A stretch of DNA of 64,000 nt, taken from NCBI GenBank assembly GCA_017460395.1, contig JAFUBA010000035.1:1-64000 (forward strand). Reading direction: 5' to 3'. Origin of the DNA: Clostridia bacterium (GTDB taxonomy: Bacteria > Bacillota > Clostridia > Christensenellales > Aristaeellaceae). Positions 58,791 to 64,000 of this stretch are shown one piece after another. The translations under genes and the position numbers were made by a program. Within the stretch, counting starts at the first letter, position 1; every line of letters begins with the position of its first letter. Under the pieces are notes generated by a model. It saw nothing but the letters and a program-made list of their open reading frames with translations, did not search any database and had not been told where the DNA came from.

Positions 58791-61396
58791 AGTTTCCTCG
58801 CTTTCTCCCTGAGGAGAAACAGTTTGTTGATGGCGTCCATGGGTGTGAGGGCCATCACATCGATGGATTGAAGTTCCTCAATGATCTCGGTCTTCTGATA
58901 GTCGAACAGGTCCACCTGCTCTTCCCTGTGCTCGCTCTCCCCGCCCAGAATGTTCTGTCCGATGGTCTCCTGGTTGATCTGGCTGACCTCAAGCCTGGCC
59001 TGGATCTCGTGGGCGCGCACCAGTACCTCGTGCGGGACACCGGCGAGCCGTGCGACGTGAATGCCGAAGGAGCGGTCCGCACCGCCGCGCACGATCTTTC
59101 TGAGGAAGATGACATCCTCCCCGTGCTCCTTCACCGACACGCAATAGTTCTGTACACCCTGCAGGTGTCCCTCCAGCTCCGACAGCTCGTGGTAGTGCGT
59201 GGCAAAGAGGGTCTTGCATCCGCCGTGCTGAGCATCGAGGAGATACTCCACCACGGCCCAGGCGATGGACAGTCCGTCGAAGGTGGACGTCCCGCGGCCG
59301 ATCTCATCGAGAATCACGAGGGATTTTGGTGTTGCATTCCTCAGGATGTAGGCGCACTCCGCCATCTCCACCATGAAGGTGGACTGGCCACTGAACAGGT
59401 CGTCCGAGGCACCGACGCGGGTGAAGATCCGGTCCACAACCGGGATCGAGGCGGTGTCCGCCGGTACGAAGGATCCGATGTGCGCCATGAGGGTGATCAG
59501 GGCGACCTGGCGCATGTAGGTGCTCTTGCCTGCCATGTTGGGACCCGTGATGATCAGCATCCGGGCCTCCTCCTGGTTCATGCTGGTGTCGTTTGGGACA
59601 AAGCCCTCCTTCACCGTCTGTTCCACCACGGGGTGACGGCCACCGGTGATCTCAAGGACGCCGTCCTCGCGGATGTCGGGCCGTACATAGTGGTTTTCCC
59701 GGGCAACCCTGGAAAGGGACAGGAGTGCGTCCAGTTCCTTCACGGCCTGGGCCGTCGCCTGGATGCTGGGGATCTCCTGGGAGAGCTTTGTGCGGATCTC
59801 ATCAAACAGCTGCATCTCGAGTCGGACGGACTGCTCCTGGGCACCCAGGATCTTCTGCTCCATTTCCTTGAGCTCGGGCGTCATGTAGCGTTCGGCGTTG
59901 GTGAGGGTCTGTTTGCGGATGTACCGATCCGGCACAAGTGACAGGAAGGACTTCGTGACCTCTATGTAGTACCCGAAGACCTTGTTGTACTGGATGCGGA
60001 GGTTTTTGATGCCTGTCTCCTCCCGCTCCTTTGCCTCCATGGACATGATCCAGTTTTTCCCGGACGTGGATGCCTCGCGCAGCTCGTCCAGCTGCTGGCT
60101 GTATCCTTCGCGGATGATGCCGCCATCGGTAATCGTCTGGGGCGCATCCGGATGAATGGCGCGAAGGAGAAGATCGCAAAGGTCACTCAGGGGATTCAGA
60201 TGCCCATTGAGTGCCTGGACTTTTTCACTCTCCACGCCGTCCAGGAGCTTTTTGATGTCCGGGATCCTGGAGAGCGAGCTCTGAAGGGCCAGACAGTCCC
60301 GGGCGTTGAGGGAATGGTAGGACACCTTGGACAGAAGACGCTCCAGGTCATACACGTCCCGCAGCTGCTCAAAGAGGCGCTCGGAGAGGACGGGGGAACG
60401 GAAGAGGGCGTCCACGGCAGAGAGGCGGCCTTCGATGGCGCTTTTCTCGGTCAGCGGCTCCTCAATCCAGCTGCGGAGGAGCCTTGAGCCCATGGCCGTG
60501 CCGGTTTTATCCAGGAGCCAGAGCAGGGAGCCCTTCCTTGAACGCGTGCGCATGGACTCGGTCAGCTCCAGGTTCCGGCGGGTATTGCGGTCCAGGAGCA
60601 TGACGCCATGGCCGCTGGAAAGCGATATGTGGTTGATGTGCTCCATGGAATTTTTCTGGGTTTCCTCCAGATATTTCATGAGCGCACCCGCGGCGCACAC
60701 AAGGCCCCGGTCCTCCTCGGAAAGGCCCAGGGATGACAGGGTCTTCACAGAAAAGTGCTGCTGCAGCTTTTCCTCGGCGTTTGAAAACTGGAACCAGGAA
60801 GCGCTCTGCTCGGAGATTACCCAGTCGCCGGATGTGGCACCATCCCCCAAAAGTCCGCTCAGCTGCTCAAGACGGTTGGTGATCATCTCGCTCGGGTGGA
60901 TGCTGGCCACCTCGTCCCGGAGCTTCTTCAGGTCGTCCACGGGACGCACGTAGAATTCGCCCGTGGATACGTCCGTGTAGCTGAGGGCGCAGTTTTTGTC
61001 CTGGAGGTACACAGAGAGCAGGAAACTGTTGGCCTTTTCATCCAGCATGGCGGGGTCATTGACCGTGCCGGGGGTATAGATCCGGACGACGTCCCGCTCC
61101 ACGAGCCCCTTGGCCGTAGCCGGATCCTCCATCTGTTCTCCGATGGCCACCTTGTAGCCCTTCTGCAAAAGCCGTTCTACATAGGTGGAGACAGCATGAA
61201 AAGGAACACCGCACATTGGCGCGCGTTCCTCCAGCCCGCATTCCTTGCCCGTCAGAGTCAGCTCCAGTTCCCTGGAGACCAGGACCGCATCGTCAAAGAA
61301 CATCTCATAGAAATCGCCCACCCGGAAAAACAGAAGGCAGTCCTTATACTTATCGCGCAGCGCATTGTACTGCTGCATCATGGGAGAAAGCGCCAT
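58787..61396 (-). CDS. mutS: DNA mismatch repair protein MutS
   Basis: An 869-residue mismatch sensor. It has the mismatch-binding Phe-x-Glu in FFRVGDFYEMFFDDA near residue 35, connector and lever domains in the middle, then the ATPase: GGRHPVVEQTV, Walker A ITGPNMAGKSTYMRQ, VGASDDLFSGQSTFMVEM, Walker B SLVILDEIGRGTSTFDGLSIAW, and THYHEL. The C-terminal helix-turn-helix dimer region is present. I use the ATG at 61396, after a GGGGG stretch; an upstream GTG at 61423 would add 9 residues. It overlaps mutL by 4 bases. Confidence 0.97.
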   Translation of the reverse strand: MALSPMMQQYNALRDKYKDCLLFFRVGDFYEMFFDDAVLVSRELELTLTGKECGLEERAPMCGVPFHAVSTYVERLLQKGYKVAIGEQMEDPATAKGLVERDVVRIYTPGTVNDPAMLDEKANSFLLSVYLQDKNCALSYTDVSTGEFYVRPVDDLKKLRDEVASIHPSEMITNRLEQLSGLLGDGATSGDWVISEQSASWFQFSNAEEKLQQHFSVKTLSSLGLSEEDRGLVCAAGALMKYLEETQKNSMEHINHISLSSGHGVMLLDRNTRRNLELTESMRTRSRKGSLLWLLDKTGTAMGSRLLRSWIEEPLTEKSAIEGRLSAVDALFRSPVLSERLFEQLRDVYDLERLLSKVSYHSLNARDCLALQSSLSRIPDIKKLLDGVESEKVQALNGHLNPLSDLCDLLLRAIHPDAPQTITDGGIIREGYSQQLDELREASTSGKNWIMSMEAKEREETGIKNLRIQYNKVFGYYIEVTKSFLSLVPDRYIRKQTLTNAERYMTPELKEMEQKILGAQEQSVRLEMQLFDEIRTKLSQEIPSIQATAQAVKELDALLSLSRVARENHYVRPDIREDGVLEITGGRHPVVEQTVKEGFVPNDTSMNQEEARMLIITGPNMAGKSTYMRQVALITLMAHIGSFVPADTASIPVVDRIFTRVGASDDLFSGQSTFMVEMAECAYILRNATPKSLVILDEIGRGTSTFDGLSIAWAVVEYLLDAQHGGCKTLFATHYHELSELEGHLQGVQNYCVSVKEHGEDVIFLRKIVRGGADRSFGIHVARLAGVPHEVLVRAHEIQARLEVSQINQETIGQNILGGESEHREEQVDLFDYQKTEIIEELQSIDVMALTPMDAINKLFLLREKARKL

Positions 61397-61454
61397 GTCA
61401 TGCCCCCGATTCTCTCTTATCACACCGAATCATGATCATAATAGTGTTTAAGCA

Positions 61455-61850
61455 TTATTTCTTGCCGCATCCAGGACAAGATGCGCAGCTGCCGGGGCAG
61501 CCTTCATTGTCGCCGCTGTCCCCATAGATCCCAAAGCGCAGGATTGATTCTGCCTGGTCCATGAGCGACTGGAAGGCGGCTTTGGCCTCCTCCATCTCCC
61601 GCATGAGCGGCAGATGATCCAGGTGATCCTTTGCATCCTGCAGCTTCTGAAGGGTCGCGCCCGTCATGTCCCCGCCTGCAGCCCTGGACCGAAGCTCCAT
61701 ATACCGGTCCACCGCCATGACGCACTCCATGCTCTCCAGTGTCTTTTTTTCACTCTCACGGTAGCGTCGGTATTCTTCGCTCTCCTGGACCGCATGGGTA
61801 AAACGAATGGCTGCCTGAATGACCGGGTGTATCTTCTGTGTATCTTCCAT
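61455..61850 (-). CDS. YlbF/YmcA-family protein with Cys-rich tail
   Basis: A 131-residue helical protein of the YlbF (RicF/RicA) group: VIQAAIRFTHAVQESEEYRRYRES, TLESMECVMAVDRYMELRS, and MREMEEAKAAFQSLMDQAE. It ends with a cysteine cluster (CPGSCASCPGC). In Bacillus, RicA, RicF and YaaT form a complex holding 4Fe-4S clusters that controls RNase Y-dependent mRNA processing and Spo0A phosphorylation; a related role is inferred. The start at 61850 follows GGAGAGG; an earlier in-frame ATG at 61871 lacks a site. It lies between miaB and mutS. Confidence 0.85.
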   Translation of the reverse strand: MEDTQKIHPVIQAAIRFTHAVQESEEYRRYRESEKKTLESMECVMAVDRYMELRSRAAGGDMTGATLQKLQDAKDHLDHLPLMREMEEAKAAFQSLMDQAESILRFGIYGDSGDNEGCPGSCASCPGCGKK

Positions 61851-61889
61851 CGGTTTCCTCTCCGGGTACAACTCTTTGGTATCTTTGAA

Positions 61890-61911
61890 CTCACAGCCGC
61901 GTGGCTGTGAG
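61890..61911 (-). other. Perfect hairpin overlapping the miaB stop codon
   Basis: A 9-bp stem CTCACAGCC/GGCTGTGAG (61890-61898 and 61903-61911) with a 4-base loop encloses the last miaB codons. No T-run follows, so it is not a standard terminator; it could act as an mRNA stabiliser or processing site. Confidence 0.6.
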
Positions 61912-63297
61912 GGTGTTCTGCTTCACGTCCGTGACAAGCACCTTCACGATCTTCCCGATGTCCTCCTCCGTGCCCGGGAGGGTCACCGACACGCCGTGGC
62001 GGCCACGGCCAGACACCTCCTGGAGGTTTCGCCGGGAGATGCCCTCCACCAGGACCTCCTCAGGGGACCCCACAAAGCGGCGCATGACCTCCATCTGCCG
62101 CTTTGTCTGAAGGTCAATCAGGCGCTGGATCCGCTCCTTGGAGACCTCTGGCGGAACCTGATCCGGCATCTTTTCCGCCGGTGTCCCCGTGCGGGGGGAA
62201 TAGATGAAGGTGAAGGCGGAATCATAGCCCACCTCGTCCACGAGGTTCAGCGTGTCCAGGAACTGCTCCTCCGTCTCGCCCGGGAAGGAGATCATGATGT
62301 CCGTTGTAAGTCCGATCCCCGGGACCGCCTCACGCAGCAGGTGCACCTTCTCCAGATAGCTCTCCCTGGTATAGCGGCGGTTCATGCGGCGAAGGATCTC
62401 GTTGCTCCCTGCCTGGACCGGCAGATGGAACTGAGGAAGGACATGCTGACTCTCGCCCATCACGCGGATGAGTTCAGAAGAGAGGTCCTTTGGATGGCTC
62501 GTCATGAAGCGGATCCTCGGGATGCCGGTCTGATCCAGCTGTCGCAGCAGTTCCGGGAACGTGCCATCCCCCGAGTAGGAGTTGACGTTCTGTCCCAGGA
62601 GCATGATCTCCTGCACGCCGCCGTCCCGGAGCTTTTCCACCTCGCGGACAATATCCCGCATGTTCCGGCTGCGCTCCCGGCCCCGGACATAGGGCACGAT
62701 GCAGTAGGTGCAGAAATTGTTGCAGCCCTGCATGATGGACACATACGCAAAGTCCTGCCGAAGGCGCTGCACAGGCATGCCCTCCACGACGCTGTCCTGC
62801 CCGCCGACCTCCAGCACCACGTGGTCGGAGTGCAGCGCGCTCCAGAACAGTTCCGGAAACCGGTGAAGGACCGCCGTTCCGAAGGCCAGGTCGATGAACC
62901 CGTACTGACGGATGATCTTTTCGGCCATGCCCGGCTCCTGGATCATGCAGCCGCAGACGCCGATCATGAGCTTCGGGTTGGTCTTGCGGACCTCCTTCAG
63001 CCATGTCACGTTGCCGAGGGCACGCCGCTCGGCGTTGTCGCGCACGCAGCAGGTGTTGAAGATCACAAAATCGGCTGAGTCGCGCTCCGGGGAATAGGTC
63101 AGGCCCATCTCCTCCAGCATGCCGGCGATCTTTTCGCTGTCATGAGCATTCATCTGGCAGCCGTAGGTGACCACGTGGTAGGTCTGCGGCCGGTCCGTGA
63201 GATCGCGGATGGAGCGGATATACTCCCTCTGGCGCTCCATCTCCTCGTCCTCCGGGCTCAGGTATGCTACGGACTGGCTTGCTGTTATCTCTTGCAT
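61891..63297 (-). CDS. miaB: MiaB, tRNA A37 methylthiotransferase
   Basis: A 468-residue radical-SAM enzyme that converts i6A37 to ms2i6A37 in tRNA. The N-terminal UPF0004 domain has the first cluster cysteines (VTYGCQMNAHDSE, FNTCCVRDNAE, GVCGCMIQ). The radical-SAM triplet is in QGCNNFCTYCIVPYVRGRERSR. The C-terminal TRAM domain ends with VSVTLPGTEEDIG...VTDVKQNTLTA. Residues 1-40 are a typical Firmicute N-terminal extension. It lies 25 bases after the RNase E/G gene and 41 bases before ylbF. Confidence 0.97.
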   Translation of the reverse strand: MQEITASQSVAYLSPEDEEMERQREYIRSIRDLTDRPQTYHVVTYGCQMNAHDSEKIAGMLEEMGLTYSPERDSADFVIFNTCCVRDNAERRALGNVTWLKEVRKTNPKLMIGVCGCMIQEPGMAEKIIRQYGFIDLAFGTAVLHRFPELFWSALHSDHVVLEVGGQDSVVEGMPVQRLRQDFAYVSIMQGCNNFCTYCIVPYVRGRERSRNMRDIVREVEKLRDGGVQEIMLLGQNVNSYSGDGTFPELLRQLDQTGIPRIRFMTSHPKDLSSELIRVMGESQHVLPQFHLPVQAGSNEILRRMNRRYTRESYLEKVHLLREAVPGIGLTTDIMISFPGETEEQFLDTLNLVDEVGYDSAFTFIYSPRTGTPAEKMPDQVPPEVSKERIQRLIDLQTKRQMEVMRRFVGSPEEVLVEGISRRNLQEVSGRGRHGVSVTLPGTEEDIGKIVKVLVTDVKQNTLTATRL

Positions 63298-63321
63298 GGT
63301 ATTCCTCCAGGGAAATCTGTT

Positions 63322-64000
63322 TCAGTTGCAGGACAGCCTGCGTTCATATCCGATGCCGTGACAGTGATGGCAGGGCTTCATCATCACATCGCGAAGACTC
63401 CGGCTGGTCCGCCTGCGGGTCATCTCGATCAGGCCGAGGGCGGTGAAGCCGTACACCACGCACTTCATGCGGTCATGCCCGAGCGCCTCCCGGAGACGCT
63501 CCAGGACCCGCTCCCGGTCCGAATCCTGATCCATGTCGATCATGTCGATGACGATCATGCCGCCGATGTTTCGGAGCCGCAGCTGCCGTGCGATCTCGTC
63601 GCAGGCCTCCAGGTTTGTGCTCACGATGGCACTCCTGTCCCCTTTTCGGCCCGTGGAATGGGCCGTGTTCACATCGATCACGGTCATGGCCTCGCACTGA
63701 TCAAAGACGAGGCTGGCGCCGCTCCTGAGCCAGATAAAGCGCCCAAGAGCTTCATTCAAAGCCTTTTCTGCGCCGCAGAGCACGAAGGGATCGCTCTGGG
63801 TGGCGGACAGGGGGACGGAAGATGGGATGTGCTGTGATAAAAGCGCCCTTGCATCTAGCTCCTCATCGTTTTTCACGATCACGCGCTCAAGGCCCCGCGG
63901 TACCTCGTCATAGATGAGCTGCAGAAGCGGCGACTCGAGGGAAAGAAGCAAACGCGGCTTTCCGGTCAAGGCGCCCTCTGTGGCCTGCGACCATCTGTCC
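63322..64000 (-). CDS. Ribonuclease E/G family, C-terminal part
   Basis: The visible 225 codons are the 3' end of an RNase G/CafA-type endoribonuclease; the gene continues past the right window edge. The two metal-binding aspartates of the DNase-I-like fold are in AMTVIDVNTAHSTGRKGD and GGMIVIDMIDMDQDSDRE, and the zinc-link type CHHCHGIGY lies near the end. The end right after this motif, without the long scaffold tail of RNase E, indicates the short RNase G form. In frame it extends upstream of 63969 (DRWSQATEGALTGKP), so the TTG there is not the true start. Confidence 0.93.
   Translation of the reverse strand, partial: DRWSQATEGALTGKPRLLLSLESPLLQLIYDEVPRGLERVIVKNDEELDARALLSQHIPSSVPLSATQSDPFVLCGAEKALNEALGRFIWLRSGASLVFDQCEAMTVIDVNTAHSTGRKGDRSAIVSTNLEACDEIARQLRLRNIGGMIVIDMIDMDQDSDRERVLERLREALGHDRMKCVVYGFTALGLIEMTRRRTSRSLRDVMMKPCHHCHGIGYERRLSCN

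Noticed and set aside
1..64000. CRISPR array, insertion sequences, tRNA or rRNA genes
   Set aside because: No spaced direct repeats, transposase frames, cloverleaf-like sequences or rRNA signatures were seen in the intergenic regions.

Overview
This 64-kb window is a gene-dense chromosomal segment of a moderately GC-rich Firmicute, most likely an anaerobic member of class Clostridia. Three things point that way. Several Firmicute gene strings are present: recG/yloV/yloU, topA-trmFO-hslV-hslU, mutS-mutL-miaA with ylbF and miaB, and rbgA-rnhB. Shine-Dalgarno sites are strong, with occasional TTG/GTG starts. Many promoters match the TTGACA-N17-TATAAT consensus. The nearest taxon cannot be fixed from sequence alone. 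I saw no rRNA, tRNA, insertion sequence, prophage or CRISPR array.

Layout. 0-4.2 kb (minus): a TPM-domain protein (cut by the window edge), a zinc-ribbon protein, a GH43-like glycosidase, and a PadR regulator coupled to a DUF4097 protein. 4.3-7.1 kb: DUF1292, an S41 protease, a PucR-type regulator. 7.3-12.7 kb: a polyphosphate region in which a VTC-type polymerase, a DUF4956 membrane protein and a Cthe_2159-like secreted protein converge on polyphosphate kinase 1. 12.8-18 kb (minus): recG, yloV, yloU and a PHP hydrolase. 18.1-21.8 kb (plus): aminotransferase, YigZ, then a structured RNA leader ahead of a secreted SH3 protein. 21.9-28.2 kb: AzlCD exporter, type III glutamine synthetase, TrpXYZ-like ABC importer. 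28.3-35.5 kb (minus): topA-trmFO-hslV-hslU-proC and a small RNase H-like protein. 35.9-38.6 kb (plus): response regulator, histidine kinase and small alarmone synthetase with start/stop overlaps. 38.7-43 kb (minus): Xaa-Pro aminopeptidase, TetR, DeoD, and separately a small membrane protein with DUF4230. 43.3-51.4 kb (plus): rbgA, rnhB, a giant double GT-C glycosyltransferase, a C39-like protein, an aldose-1-epimerase-like protein and an SRAP protein. 51.4-64 kb (minus): an acidic helical protein, split transketolase, methionine-gamma-lyase-like protein, miaA, mutL, mutS, ylbF, miaB and the 3' part of an RNase E/G gene.

How the genes fit together. Most of the segment is housekeeping (DNA repair, tRNA modification, proteolysis, ribosome assembly). 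It is interspersed with envelope and stress modules: two different polyphosphate synthesis systems side by side, a two-component system fused by overlap to a (p)ppGpp synthetase, and surface glycosylation. The most unusual items are an RNase HI-like protein that has lost its catalytic carboxylates, a single polypeptide carrying two GT-C glycosyltransferase modules plus two carbohydrate-binding-type domains, a histone-H1-like N-terminal extension on topoisomerase I, and a three-way-junction RNA leader that I cannot assign to a known riboswitch. Homology calls were made by eye from remembered family features, without database searches.
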